Assembly: GCA_035771175.1 (NCBI GenBank)
Contig: CM069592.1
Span: 42,684,495 to 42,748,494 of the forward strand
DNA length: 64,000 nt
Reading direction: 5' to 3'
Source of the DNA: Paratinospora sagittata
Lineage: Eukaryota; Streptophyta; Magnoliopsida; Ranunculales; Menispermaceae
The notes beneath the pieces were generated by a model. It was not told the DNA's origin, did not search any database, and saw only the letters and a program-made list of their open reading frames with translations. The position numbers and the translations under genes are program-made. Positions 50,201 through 53,178 of the stretch are shown piece by piece. Each line of letters begins with the position of its first letter. Positions within the stretch are counted from its first letter, which is position 1.

Positions 50201-53178
50201 ATTCCCCTTCATCAATATGATCAATTCGGAATGGAGGGAACATTGGCAGGTGGTTTGTTTGGCAGTTCTGTGGTCTTTTTGGAAGGAGAGGAACTCAAGG
50301 GTATTCGAGGGGGAAGTTAATCAGGCCGTTAAGTGTGGGAGAATTTCCATTTGTTAGCCTTGCTTTGGGTTGCTAACAGTAGGTTATCTAGGGGGCATGC
50401 TCTAAGTGATTGGCTTAGAGGATGGGGTAATTTTGTACATCTATAGGAAAGGACCAGGATTGGCCATCATGTACATGCATTTCGCACACTGATTTCACAT
50501 ACACATATATACAATACTTCTTCGTTTCTTTTATAAAAAAAAAGAACTTGGCTTAGGCACATGAAAAAATGCTTGCAAATTCAAGTGTGTGCCTAAGTGT
50601 TCCTTGCACCTGGGTCAAGTTAAGACACACCTAGGTGCATGCTTCAGTTGGGTACCTATGAAGGCACCTGGGCTGCGTCTTGTCTCAAGGTGCTTCTAAG
50701 GCACTCGTCTAGGCATGTCTTGACAAGACTCATGATGTACAATTTGTGTAGCAAGACCTCAAGTGTTTAGAATCATGAATTATTGTTCTCGTTTTGTGGT
50801 TAACATGTTTTAATTATTTTAAAGAATAAGATTAGGAGGGGTTTTGAGACTCTTGACCTTAGCAATTCTAATTGATACATCCCATTGACACTAAAAGGAA
50901 AATTTTATAAGACCACTACTTAGCCTTACATGCTTTATGGAACAAAATATTGTGTAATAAAGAGACAACACATCAACAAACTCAGTATAATGGAAATGTG
51001 AATATTAAGATGGATATGTGGTAAAATATTAAAAGATAAAAATTAGAGAAATGTAGGACTTGCCCTCTTGGAAATAAAATGAGAGAAAACATAGTAAGAT
51101 AGTTTGGACATATATAACAAGGACTGTTATTAAAAGATAAACATAGAAATGAACAGATTAGAGAAATGTAGGAGTTGCCCCTCTTGGAAATAAAATGAGA
51201 GAAAACATAGTAAGATAATTTGGACATATTACAAGGACTGTTAGATGCACAAGTTAGGAAGCGTGACCTATTGACAATTAATAGTAATGATAAAGGCAGT
51301 GAAAGACCTAAAATAATATGGTTAGTGATAGTTAAGAAAGATATAACTACTTGTAATATAGTTGTTGATGTAATTCATGATCGAGTAAAGTGAAGGAAGT
51401 GAAATCATGTATCCTATGTCATGTATTTAGGAAAAGACTTTGTTGAGTTGAATCTTCTAGAAAAAGATTTGCTGATTTTGTTCTTTCTTTCATTTTCCTT
51501 TCCTTCTCTAGTAAAAATATCAGATGCAACTTTTCTTTCTGTATCATAATTTGATTATTATTATTTTTTATCATTAATATCATCATCATCATCATTATCA
51601 TGTTGGAAAAATGCTTAGTTGAGTTGAGTTGAGTCTTATGGTCACGATCACGAAATTGTGTTTCCTTATCGTCACTTTCAGTAAGAAAATAACACTGATA
51701 CACAAGTATCAACTAATCAGTTTCCATTTATCTTGGTGATTGTGAAGCCATGCTTTAATATTATTTGTAACCGATCTGAGTTCAGTAACACTAGATGACT
51801 TCAAACTAGGCTCTTAATAATACTAATGTTGTTGATCCTCAATGGACAAAACCATGGATCTATTATTGTCCAAAGTCATCAAATTCTTTGATTTAGTTGC
51901 TGTAGCAATCACCCTAGGATGGTGCTGTTTGGTGTAGTCTTTTGCATAGTCTGGCTCCTTGGGGTCCATTGAGTTACAGTTCTTGTTTTCCAAGCGTCAA
52001 ATGTCTTTGCTTTGCCAAAGAAAACTCATTATGCTTTTTATATGTTTTGTTGTTACCGATGCTTATAAAATTTCAAACAATTGTTCTTTCTTTACCAGGT
52101 TCACAAGTCTGCGACAATTTTGCAACAGTTAGCTGCAATATGCAGTTTAAGCGAGAAGACTACTTGGATACATGTTCTTTCTTGGGAGTCCTTACATGGA
52201 TGGCTACACTCAACGGTCTATTTCAATCACTACCTATTTAAGGCAACCCTTTTTGTTTTTGCAACTTTGTTTAAATTACTTCAGGGCTTGTGCCCATATC
52301 TCAGTTGTTGTAGTGGCAACCAACTCTGAGGTCATGGGTTCTAAGTCCACTTCCGCAGCATAAAGGGAATCTCTTAATTCTCTGGAAAATTGCCAAATTT
52401 TTTTTTTTCAAAGACCGTATAATATTTGGCATCCAAGTGAGCATAAGAGACCTATATAATGCATATTGGAGAACCCTTGCAGTTTTGGGGATTTTGAGAT
52501 GAATTATGGCCCATGTCATGATAATAGATACTGGAATCTGCAAGAACTTGGAAAATCCTGAAAACATGGTGAGGTCATAGGGTTAATAACTTAAAGAGAG
52601 AATCTGGGAATTGAGTGGTAAATGTAGTCCAGGAACTGATGCAGAGGGCCTGCAACCATATTAGAGACTGATACTGAAGCAAATAAATTTCTTGGTACTG
52701 AATATCAGTAGTATTCTGTGTACATATATTATATTCCACCATTAAGGGTTTGGATTTTGGCTGTATCATATCAAGGCCACAGCTCATTTTATTAATCTAT
52801 TCTTTTGGTAATTGGTATTAGATCCTATTCTTAATTTAATTCTTACTATTCGGAAATAGTAGGCTTCATGACATGGTTTTTCTTGACATTTGCAAATGTG
52901 TTTCTCCTGGTTGTTTTCCTGTATCATATATTGAATCCCATGGTTATTTTCAGGTTCATGCATTGCCGACTGAGTACCTGAAGCAGGGAGAAGCAGAAAC
53001 ATTAGTGCCAATGTGGCTGAAAGCTCTTTCCTGTGCAGCCTCAGATTACCTTGAGAGCAAGACACAGGATGGAGGAACAAATAATCATGGGCATATGCAA
53101 GGGAAAGGGGGAAGAATGCTAAAGCGTATAATCCGAGAATTTGCTGACACCCACCAAAATGTTCCCAACCTAACGTGA
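428..53178 (+). CDS. Importin-13-like karyopherin-beta (5'-partial gene, 23 exons in window)
   Basis: Nuclear transport receptor of the importin-beta superfamily, IPO13/transportin-3 branch. Such proteins bind Ran and carry cargo through nuclear pores as a HEAT-repeat solenoid. Joining exons 428-526, 666-890, 1043-1162, 1653-1736, 1825-1884, 2649-2777, 2983-3044, 9771-9827, 12195-12318, 16429-16563, 25583-25663, 27648-27761, 27925-28004, 28522-28657, 29535-29684, 29865-29950, 30607-30794, 30890-30982, 40334-40521, 40640-40751, 47248-47405, 52099-52215 and 52954-53178 gives one open frame of 2823 nt (940 residues plus stop). Recognisable stretches are [78 protein letters not shown] and [15 protein letters not shown]. 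They match, from memory, the plant importin-13-like family (Arabidopsis At1g12930 type, about 1000 residues), so roughly the first 65-70 codons are upstream. The alternative transportin-SR/MOS14 is a poorer match. Introns total about 49.9 kb and hold four copia elements plus many LINEs. All exons keep frame, so the gene looks functional. Confidence 0.9.
666..890 (+). CDS. Importin-13-like exon b
   Basis: Acceptor TTTACTACAG, donor GTTGTG. Encodes 75 residues (34-108 of the fragment), including [14 protein letters not shown] and [12 protein letters not shown], the N-terminal Xpo1/importin-type HEAT region. Confidence 0.88.
1043..1162 (+). CDS. Importin-13-like exon c
   Basis: Acceptor GAAACAG, donor GTAAGA. 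Encodes 40 residues ending [12 protein letters not shown]. Phase 0 at both ends. Confidence 0.88.
1163..1652 (+). other. Importin intron with poly-T and CT/T tracts
   Basis: Contains a T homopolymer around 1280-1308 and a (TC)n/T-rich run around 1481-1520. No coding or transposon signal seen. Confidence 0.5.
1653..1736 (+). CDS. Importin-13-like exon d
   Basis: Acceptor TATCTCAG, donor GTGCTT. Encodes 28 residues beginning [11 protein letters not shown]. Phase 0. Confidence 0.87.
1825..1884 (+). CDS. Importin-13-like exon e
   Basis: Acceptor AAATGTAG, donor GTATGG. Encodes the 20 residues [20 protein letters not shown]. Phase 0. Confidence 0.87.
1885..2648 (+). other. Importin intron, nothing recognised
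   Basis: AT-rich intron of 764 bp without a recognisable element or exon. Confidence 0.5.
2649..2777 (+). CDS. Importin-13-like exon f
   Basis: Acceptor GCTTTATAG, donor GTAAGA. Encodes 43 residues, [12 protein letters not shown] to [12 protein letters not shown], a conserved HEAT segment of the family. Phase 0. Confidence 0.88.
2983..3044 (+). CDS. Importin-13-like exon g
   Basis: Acceptor ACGTTTTAG, donor GTCATT. Encodes [20 protein letters not shown] plus two bases (AG). The Ser codon is completed 6.7 kb away by the first base of exon h. Confidence 0.85.
3045..3824 (+). other. Importin intron left of Copia-A, nothing recognised
   Basis: Very AT-rich, with no ORF or repeat structure recognised, ending in the TSD copy TAACC at 3820-3824. 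Confidence 0.5.
3825..4149 (-). repeat. Copia-A 3' LTR
   Basis: About 325 bp, TGTTAAATAC...CCACAACA. Contains 5-6 tandem copies of a ~16-bp unit, TTAAAGGAAATAAATCC-like, at about 4038-4130. The polypurine tract, read on the minus strand as TTGAGGGGGAG, abuts it at about 4150-4161. Confidence 0.9.
4157..5080 (-). pseudogene. Copia-A RT C-terminus and RNase H
   Basis: Encodes the RT tail ([19 protein letters not shown]) then the copia RNase H with [46 protein letters not shown] and HIEIDRHFI. Stops or frameshifts interrupt it between 4640 and 5040. Confidence 0.85.
5073..6129 (-). pseudogene. Copia-A gag plus truncated protease
   Basis: Starts with [14 protein letters not shown] at 6129. The gag UBN2-like region ([40 protein letters not shown]) is followed by an in-frame TAG where Copia-D has CAG (Gln). 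A later frameshift near 5400-5520 leads to a zinc knuckle [14 protein letters not shown] (C-X2-C-X4-H-X4-C). The frame then enters the protease motif SGATDHMTG and jumps straight into RT sequence (NNEN) at about 5080-5100. Confidence 0.88.
6629..6640 (-). other. Copia-A primer-binding site
   Basis: Read on the minus strand TGGTATCAGAGC, complementary to the 3' end of plant initiator tRNA-Met, directly inside the 5' LTR. Confidence 0.9.
6641..6879 (-). repeat. Copia-A 5' LTR
   Basis: About 239 bp, same termini as the left copy but shorter. It has only about two of the 16-bp units and lacks the TTATAATTATAATTTTAG-type stretch of its partner. Confidence 0.9.
6885..7180 (+). other. Intron sequence right of Copia-A
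   Basis: Mixed-composition sequence with no recognised gene. It could already belong to the adjacent organelle-like insert; the boundary is not visible. Confidence 0.35.
7933..8014. repeat. 24-bp direct repeat pair
   Basis: A 24-bp sequence starting TCTCCATAGAGATTTCC occurs at 7933-7956 and 7991-8014. The first copy also forms an inverted pair with TCTATGGAG at about 7958-7966. Confidence 0.7.
8056..8077. repeat. 9-bp perfect hairpin in organelle-like insert
   Basis: CTCATGTAG, loop TCCC, CTACATGAG. G-U and C-G pairs can extend the stem. Confidence 0.7.
8522..8826 (-). pseudogene. Mitovirus-type RNA-dependent RNA polymerase remnant
   Basis: The minus-strand frame around 8522-8731 shows the mitovirus RdRp motif C context [10 protein letters not shown] (GDD at 8663-8671), followed by a conserved LGV...S...KFVIS...G..EF block. 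Upstream, about 8732-8826, the similarity continues in a different frame, so the copy is broken and much shorter than a full mitovirus polymerase. Such fragments are known as endogenous copies in plant mitochondrial genomes and as their nuclear transfers. No function is implied. Confidence 0.72.
8964..9132 (+). mobile_element. tRNA-derived SINE-like element
   Basis: The head resembles a tRNA (GTGGTCTAGAGCTGGCATC, then a B-box-like GGATCGACTC). The body has GGGCCCAAGGGATTAGTCGG and the element ends in an A-rich tail at 9117-9132. Family not identified. Confidence 0.55.
9133..9770 (+). other. Importin intron end, nothing recognised
   Basis: AT-rich with a short (GT)n at about 9512-9522. No coding or repeat signal beyond that. 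Confidence 0.45.
9771..9827 (+). CDS. Importin-13-like exon h
   Basis: Acceptor TGTGCCGTAG, donor GTGAGC. With the split Ser and Trp codons it reads [20 protein letters not shown], a conserved family block. It is isolated between introns of 6.7 kb and 2.4 kb. Confidence 0.87.
9828..12194 (+). other. Importin intron of 2.4 kb
   Basis: Holds a possible LINE 3' tail at about 10255-10405 (TACATTCTGTTTCTTCTT followed by an A-rich run), a (CT)n microsatellite at about 11253-11281, and otherwise unremarkable AT-rich sequence. Confidence 0.45.
11253..11281. repeat. (CT)n microsatellite
   Basis: Uninterrupted CT dinucleotide run within the intron. Confidence 0.8.
12195..12318 (+). CDS. Importin-13-like exon i
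   Basis: Acceptor TTTCCACAG, donor GTTTCT. After completing the Trp codon it encodes [20 protein letters not shown] through DAFLLRAQ, residues 279-320 of the fragment. Confidence 0.87.
12379..12555 (-). mobile_element. Severely 5'-truncated LINE (177 bp)
   Basis: The minus-strand LINE 3' end, with its poly-A seen as T at the left edge, is flanked by a 15-bp target duplication CAAAAGAACCTTCTT at 12364-12378 and 12556-12570. Its sequence matches the 3' end of the LINE at 18875-19717 (shared CCCTAAAGAGAAGCCCCTAG). Confidence 0.88.
12571..13099 (+). other. Importin intron, nothing recognised
   Basis: No ORF, repeat or exon recognised. Confidence 0.4.
13100..14036 (+). mobile_element. RTE-type LINE remnant with MITE inside
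   Basis: The sense strand retains decayed versions of the RTE C-terminal block, read through frameshifts as IEDKMR and RWFGHT-like, after a [13 protein letters not shown] stretch around 13625-13655. A MITE at 13190-13387 splits it. Both RTE ends are indistinct. Confidence 0.65.
13190..13387 (+). mobile_element. MITE within RTE remnant (copy 1)
   Basis: About 198 bp with imperfect terminal inverted repeats, CTTTGGTTTGTGATTC and GAATCATGAACCAAAG. It shares termini with the 15437-15603 copy, whose TSD is TAA, suggesting a PIF/Harbinger-type MITE. Confidence 0.65.
14485..15845 (-). mobile_element. RTE-type LINE remnant(s) with RT motif
   Basis: On the minus strand 15612-15839 encodes [20 protein letters not shown], a decayed RTE FADDIVLVDET RT motif with Asp changed to Asn. 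Two RTE 3' ends (CAACTCAACT-rich on the plus strand) occur at about 14485-14600 and 14817-14930, so at least two insertions or a duplication are present. A LINE tail with A-rich 3' end at about 14605-14700 lies between them. A MITE interrupts at 15437-15603. Confidence 0.72.
15437..15603 (-). mobile_element. MITE within RTE remnant (copy 2)
   Basis: About 167 bp, flanked by TAA at 15434-15436 and 15604-15606. Termini are GACCCCGTTTGGTTCG and CTAACAAAGCACCCAC. It occupies the same RTE position as the 13190-13387 copy, between the IESQEIPK codons and the FRYLG-type codons. Confidence 0.68.
15846..16428 (+). other. Importin intron end with (TA)n
   Basis: A TA microsatellite lies at about 16185-16204. 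Otherwise nothing is recognised before the TTTGATAG acceptor. Confidence 0.45.
16429..16563 (+). CDS. Importin-13-like exon j
   Basis: Acceptor TTTGATAG, donor GTGTGT. Encodes 45 residues, [11 protein letters not shown] to [13 protein letters not shown]. Phase 0 at both ends. Confidence 0.87.
16860..17410 (+). mobile_element. RTE-type LINE remnant
   Basis: The sense strand reads, with errors, [17 protein letters not shown] then [16 protein letters not shown], the C-terminal RTE signature. It is interrupted at about 17041-17180 by a LINE 3' tail in the opposite orientation (T run at its left, GGAATTTATTAAAAGAAAG). Confidence 0.7.
17411..18312 (+). other. Importin intron, nothing recognised
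   Basis: AT-rich, no coding potential and no clear repeat structure. Confidence 0.4.
18313..18480 (+). mobile_element. Au-like SINE fragment
   Basis: Contains the B-box-like GGTTCGAGTCTTAG, then AAACAACCTCTTG, GTACAATAAATC and GGGACCCTGCATAGGGA, in the order found in Au-type SINEs and in the better copy at 61879-62068. The 5' part is missing. Confidence 0.6.
18875..19717 (-). mobile_element. 5'-truncated L1-type LINE (zf-RVT region)
   Basis: Flanked by a 13-bp target duplication ATGAAGTACTTGA at 18862-18874 and 19718-19730. The minus strand encodes [18 protein letters not shown], then, past a stop, the [10 protein letters not shown] and NWCCLCK...ESSRHIFM zinc-binding RT-associated block. 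Poly-A appears as T at the left edge. Confidence 0.9.
19918..20163 (-). repeat. Copia-B 3' LTR
   Basis: 246 bp, TGTCAAAATTGG...TCCGTAACA. An internal ~34-bp direct repeat containing ATCGCAAATCAAATATTC occurs twice. The polypurine tract (TTGAGGGGGGA on the minus strand) adjoins at 20164-20175. Confidence 0.93.
20171..23383 (-). pseudogene. Copia-B pol: protease, integrase, RT, RNase H
   Basis: Successive minus-strand blocks are: protease 22883-23383 with YSGAS in place of DSGAS; integrase 21991-22807 ([38 protein letters not shown]) with a frame change near 22450; RT 20873-21978 ([28 protein letters not shown], LVYVDDIVI); RNase H 20171-20821 ([48 protein letters not shown]). Frameshifts or stops separate the blocks. 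Confidence 0.9.
23384..23911 (-). pseudogene. Copia-B gag (N-terminally truncated)
   Basis: Encodes a gag core ([34 protein letters not shown]) and two zinc knuckles, [14 protein letters not shown] and [14 protein letters not shown]. Only about 130 nt separate it from the primer site, so the usual gag N-terminus appears to be missing. Confidence 0.88.
24054..24299 (-). repeat. Copia-B 5' LTR
   Basis: 246 bp, same termini and internal repeat. The primer site TGGTATCAGA (minus strand) lies at 24044-24053. Confidence 0.93.
24305..24539 (+). mobile_element. LINE 3' tail split by Copia-B
   Basis: Ends in CTTTAACTTTTATAATCAAT and a run of 13 A. Its upstream part is at about 19850-19917, on the other side of Copia-B. 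Confidence 0.6.
24566..24667 (+). mobile_element. Au-like SINE fragment
   Basis: Retains GGTCACAAGTT, TCCCCAGACTTTACAATGGAGG and GAGCTTTGTGCATTAG, ending in a T run, as in the Au-type 3' end. Confidence 0.5.
24668..25582 (+). other. Importin intron end, nothing recognised
   Basis: No exon, repeat or ORF with coding character. Confidence 0.4.
25583..25663 (+). CDS. Importin-13-like exon k
   Basis: Acceptor TCTATTGTAG, donor GTAAGA. Encodes 27 residues, [20 protein letters not shown] to MFALNV. It lies 9.0 kb after exon j across a copia-bearing intron. Confidence 0.87.
25664..27647 (+). other. Importin intron of 2.0 kb, unclassified
   Basis: Less T-rich than most introns here between about 26080 and 27240, with two 83-99 codon open frames (26504-26755, 26941-27240) that I cannot match to any family. 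No LTR, TSD or poly-A structure was recognised. Confidence 0.4.
27648..27761 (+). CDS. Importin-13-like exon l
   Basis: Acceptor CTGTTTCAG, donor GTATGT. Encodes 38 residues, [19 protein letters not shown] to LKGFMCI. Phase 0. Confidence 0.88.
27925..28004 (+). CDS. Importin-13-like exon m
   Basis: Acceptor CCTTTCTAG, donor GTATAA. Encodes [20 protein letters not shown] then TNTRCL plus two bases of a Leu codon. The donor was chosen because it alone rejoins in frame with [10 protein letters not shown] in exon n, restoring the conserved LLLF-type stretch. Confidence 0.82.
28005..28521 (+). other. Importin intron, nothing recognised
   Basis: 517-bp intron with T runs only. Confidence 0.45.
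28522..28657 (+). CDS. Importin-13-like exon n
   Basis: Acceptor ACTTTCAG, donor GTGGTA. Encodes [20 protein letters not shown] to [10 protein letters not shown] second AG (GCTGCAG, ending at 28538) lies just downstream; using it would shift the frame into an early stop, so the upstream acceptor is preferred. Confidence 0.82.
28658..29534 (+). other. Importin intron, mostly featureless
   Basis: A possible retroposon tail at about 29260-29330 ends in (AAAAT)n-like repeats. Nothing else seen. Confidence 0.4.
29535..29684 (+). CDS. Importin-13-like exon o
   Basis: Acceptor TCCTTTCAG, donor GTGAGT. Encodes 50 residues, [20 protein letters not shown] to SSYGAIEKL. Phase 0. It contains the acidic DEEEE run typical of this family's central region. 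Confidence 0.88.
29865..29950 (+). CDS. Importin-13-like exon p
   Basis: Acceptor TACCTCCAG, donor GTTTCA. Encodes [20 protein letters not shown] to RGLY plus two bases of an Arg codon. Confidence 0.87.
29951..30606 (+). other. Importin intron, nothing recognised
   Basis: 656-bp intron without identifiable elements. Confidence 0.45.
30607..30794 (+). CDS. Importin-13-like exon q
   Basis: Acceptor TGTTCACAG, donor GTGCAG. Completes Arg, then [16 protein letters not shown] to [16 protein letters not shown] and [11 protein letters not shown] plus the first base of Gly. Confidence 0.88.
30890..30982 (+). CDS. Importin-13-like exon r
   Basis: Acceptor CTTTTGCAG, donor GTAAGA. Encodes [19 protein letters not shown] to SHECYIRA plus one base. 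The following intron is 9.35 kb and holds Copia-C. Confidence 0.87.
30983..31591 (+). other. Start of 9.35-kb importin intron
   Basis: Includes a GC-richer block at about 31368-31445 (AAGGCGCAAGGCGCAC and similar), resembling the GCGC-rich interspersed repeat also seen near 47750-47850 and 50560-50740. Otherwise featureless. Confidence 0.4.
31592..31858 (-). mobile_element. LINE 3' tail, host of a second LINE
   Basis: The minus strand encodes [20 protein letters not shown], the typical end of the L1-type plant LINE ORF2. Its poly-A appears as T at about 31599-31609. The second LINE (31859-32835) inserted into its 5' side. Confidence 0.75.
31859..32835 (-). mobile_element. 5'-truncated L1-type LINE nested in LINE tail
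   Basis: The minus strand encodes [36 protein letters not shown], a zf-[19 protein letters not shown] block and [20 protein letters not shown]. Flanked by a slightly diverged 17-bp target duplication: CTTTTAGACCAAACGTG (31842-31858) and CTTTTAGACTAAATGTT (32836-32852). Confidence 0.85.
32855..32977 (+). mobile_element. Au-like SINE fragment
   Basis: Has B-box-like CGAGTTCAAATTC, CAGAAGCAACCTTTCC, CCCTTTCCCAAACCTTGCAA and CCTTGTGTACTGAGCATGCC, the Au 3'-end order. The 5' end is lost. Confidence 0.6.
32983..33030. repeat. (TTC)n microsatellite
   Basis: About twelve TTC units directly after the SINE 3' end, followed by T/TTTA-rich sequence. Confidence 0.85.
33241..33486 (+). repeat. Copia-C 5' LTR
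   Basis: 246 bp, TGTTGAAGTTAG...TTATTTCA. TATA-like TATATAA is at 33411-33417 and AATAAA at 33453-33458, in the order expected for U3 promoter and polyadenylation signal. Confidence 0.92.
33490..33501 (+). other. Copia-C primer-binding site
   Basis: TGGTATCAGAGC, complementary to initiator tRNA-Met, 3 bp after the 5' LTR. Confidence 0.92.
33525..35636 (+). pseudogene. Copia-C gag-protease-integrase (703-codon frame)
   Basis: Starts with [11 protein letters not shown]. The gag region has [16 protein letters not shown] and [13 protein letters not shown]. The zinc knuckle [14 protein letters not shown] has Phe (34401-34403) in place of the last Cys. Protease [13 protein letters not shown] is intact. 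The integrase zinc region reads WHYRLGRPN, where the family usually has a second His (GHPN), followed by CEVCQLSKH. The catalytic core has HIDVWGP, DNAKEY and [17 protein letters not shown] one-base loss near 35617 ends the frame. Confidence 0.92.
35624..38503 (+). pseudogene. Copia-C integrase end, RT and RNase H
   Basis: After the frameshift the integrase tail resumes ([34 protein letters not shown]). A Ser/Thr/Pro-rich linker with repeated SFTQTP-type units (about 36046-36190) follows. The frame crosses the MITE, then RT resumes ([40 protein letters not shown]). A short deletion near 37190 breaks the frame. [12 protein letters not shown] lies near 37545 and RNase H from 38020 ([34 protein letters not shown]). 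A last frameshift near 38409 separates the C-terminus [11 protein letters not shown]. Confidence 0.9.
36590..36929. mobile_element. MITE with 8-bp TSD inside Copia-C
   Basis: 340 bp, terminal inverted repeats CTATGTTACCTGGACTC and GAGTCCGGGTAACATAG (one mismatch). Target duplication GTTATCGT is at 36582-36589 and 36930-36937. Subterminal GGGTACGGGTGTCGG and GACACGGGTACGTCGG are also inverted. The 8-bp duplication suggests a hAT-type MITE. Excising it rejoins the copia reading frame exactly (LSLSYR then AFAVNLS). Confidence 0.9.
38502..38512 (+). other. Copia-C polypurine tract
   Basis: TTGAGGGGGGG immediately before the 3' LTR, priming site for plus-strand DNA synthesis in LTR elements. Confidence 0.85.
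38513..38756 (+). repeat. Copia-C 3' LTR
   Basis: 244 bp. TATATAA at 38681-38687 and AATAAA at 38723-38728, sense-oriented in the importin intron. Confidence 0.92.
38772..39060 (-). mobile_element. Ty3/gypsy LTR end with tRNA-Asp-type primer site
   Basis: The minus strand reads TGGCGCCGTTGCCGGGGATC (38772-38791), the tRNA-Asp-type primer site used by plant Athila/Tat-type gypsy elements, just after an LTR-like end TGTAACA. The + strand from 38798 (TGTTACACGC) is the LTR portion; its far end is not visible. Only 15 bp separate this from the Copia-C LTR. Confidence 0.7.
39245..40058 (+). mobile_element. 5'-truncated L1-type LINE
   Basis: Flanked by a 14-bp target duplication GTTATATAATATTG at 39231-39244 and 40059-40072, with a poly-A tail before the right copy. 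Encodes [18 protein letters not shown], zf-[21 protein letters not shown] and [18 protein letters not shown] in two frames. Confidence 0.9.
40334..40521 (+). CDS. Importin-13-like exon s
   Basis: Acceptor CTTTACCAG, donor GTTTCC. Encodes [18 protein letters not shown] to [15 protein letters not shown] and RGCPK. Joins exon r in phase 1. Confidence 0.88.
40640..40751 (+). CDS. Importin-13-like exon t
   Basis: Acceptor GTTTTCAG, donor GTAAGT. Encodes [20 protein letters not shown] to AAMSYMS plus one base of a Cys codon. Copia-D begins only 77 bp after this donor. Confidence 0.87.
40829..41093 (-). repeat. Copia-D 3' LTR
   Basis: 265 bp, TGTTGTAAAAATAAAATAAT...CCACAACA. Only one TTAAAGGAAATAAATCC unit, against up to six in Copia-A. 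Confidence 0.92.
41101..42490 (-). pseudogene. Copia-D RT and RNase H
   Basis: RT has [38 protein letters not shown] and [10 protein letters not shown], the catalytic YVDD preceded by an in-frame TGA at about 42058-42060. RNase H has [36 protein letters not shown] and HIEIDRHFI, with a TAG near 41358 where the family has Trp. Confidence 0.9.
42493..43886 (-). pseudogene. Copia-D gag fused to integrase C-terminus
   Basis: Gag starts [19 protein letters not shown] at 43886. A TGA replaces Trp in MAWL(W)NSMTP near 43635. Gag continues to SKELPTLN at about 43285, where the frame abruptly continues into integrase C-terminal sequence (HVHQPN-type, then [18 protein letters not shown] and SADVTF). 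The gag-integrase linker to RT follows to 42493. Confidence 0.88.
43900..44508 (-). repeat. Copia-D 5' leader with tandem repeats
   Basis: Untranslated leader between gag and the primer site. It holds GAAGA-rich simple sequence (about 43912-44110) and about three copies of a ~56-bp unit containing CGACGAATCAGT and AGAGCGACGATGGTGAGA at 44212-44380. The corresponding Copia-A leader (6130-6628) lacks this triplication. Confidence 0.7.
44522..44782 (-). repeat. Copia-D 5' LTR
   Basis: 261 bp with matching termini. The primer site (minus strand TGGTATCGGTGC) adjoins at 44510-44521 and carries a change from the TGGTATCAGAGC of the other elements. Confidence 0.92.
44788..45092 (+). other. Importin intron right of Copia-D
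   Basis: No recognisable element. Confidence 0.4.
45093..45580. mobile_element. Candidate MITE/DNA transposon
   Basis: Imperfect terminal inverted repeats, GGTCCATTTGGTACGCGG at the left and CTTCCCAAACGTGCCC at the right, with several internal TAGGATTA/TAATCCTA inverted motifs. A GAAGAA microsatellite sits at about 45357-45388. Superfamily not certain. Confidence 0.45.
45835..46440 (-). mobile_element. RTE-type LINE 3' part
   Basis: The minus strand encodes [20 protein letters not shown] and [11 protein letters not shown], the RTE C-terminal signature. The 3' end is the CAACTCAACTCAATTCAAC run at 45838-45857 (plus-strand view). Confidence 0.82.
46745..47030 (-). mobile_element. RTE-type LINE 3' fragment
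   Basis: The plus strand shows the RTE 3' end CAACTCAGCTCAAGTCAACA, then AGCCTTCTCCCAACTATATA and a decayed body like the 45835-46440 and 14817-14930 copies. Confidence 0.7.
47248..47405 (+). CDS. Importin-13-like exon u
   Basis: Acceptor GCTTTGCAG, donor GTAAAT. Completes Cys, then [19 protein letters not shown] to [15 protein letters not shown]. Confidence 0.87.
48258..50357 (+). pseudogene. LINE ORF2 remnant (RT to zf-RVT)
   Basis: RT begins mid-domain with [10 protein letters not shown] and [24 protein letters not shown] follows QKAFVQGC. Then [20 protein letters not shown], a frame change near 48640, [11 protein letters not shown] and the catalytic [12 protein letters not shown] (about 48850). 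[11 protein letters not shown] and [20 protein letters not shown] follow, with a stop at 49447. The C-terminus has [15 protein letters not shown] and the zf-[22 protein letters not shown]. Confidence 0.9.
48258..50544 (+). mobile_element. 5'-truncated L1-type LINE with RT and zf-RVT
   Basis: Target duplication AACTTGGCTTAGG at 48245-48257 and 50545-50557, with an A-rich tail at 50535-50544. It is the longest LINE in the importin introns. Confidence 0.93.
50870..51440 (+). mobile_element. RTE-type LINE remnant with internal duplication
   Basis: The sense strand reads [24 protein letters not shown] codons, then [13 protein letters not shown] and EIKMREN...RWFGHI-type blocks. A ~115-bp tandem duplication runs from 51042 to about 51243. 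It ends in a TTGAGTTGA run near 51440. Confidence 0.72.
51600..51640 (+). mobile_element. Short RTE 3' end
   Basis: TTGGAAAAATGCTTAGTTGA followed by TTGAG repeats is the RTE 3' terminus only, next to an (ATC)n tract at about 51573-51600. Confidence 0.55.
51641..52098 (+). other. Importin intron end, nothing recognised
   Basis: Ordinary AT-rich intron up to the TTTACCAG acceptor. Confidence 0.45.
52099..52215 (+). CDS. Importin-13-like exon v
   Basis: Acceptor TTTACCAG, donor GTCTAT. Encodes 39 residues, [19 protein letters not shown] to [10 protein letters not shown]. Phase 0. Confidence 0.87.
52216..52953 (+). other. Last importin intron, nothing recognised
   Basis: 738 bp with a T run near 52400; no repeat or ORF of note. 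Confidence 0.45.
52954..53178 (+). CDS. Importin-13-like last coding exon w
   Basis: Acceptor TATTTTCAG. Encodes [20 protein letters not shown], then [15 protein letters not shown], a basic [13 protein letters not shown] segment and a C-terminus NVPNLT before TGA at 53176-53178. Confidence 0.9.
   Translation, partial: VHALPTEYLKQGEAETLVPMWLKALSCAASDYLESKTQDGGTNNHGHMQGKGGRMLKRIIREFADTHQNVPNLT

Larger units (their letters stand above)
47750..50760. repeat. GC-richer interspersed repeat split by a LINE
   Basis: Segments at about 47750-47850 (GATGCTTGAGGTGCAAGGTG) and 50560-50740 (CCTAGGTGCATGC, GGCACCTGGGCTGCG) share the AGGTGC/GCACCT vocabulary and frame the LINE at 48258-50544. They look like two halves of one older element, class undetermined. 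Confidence 0.4.
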
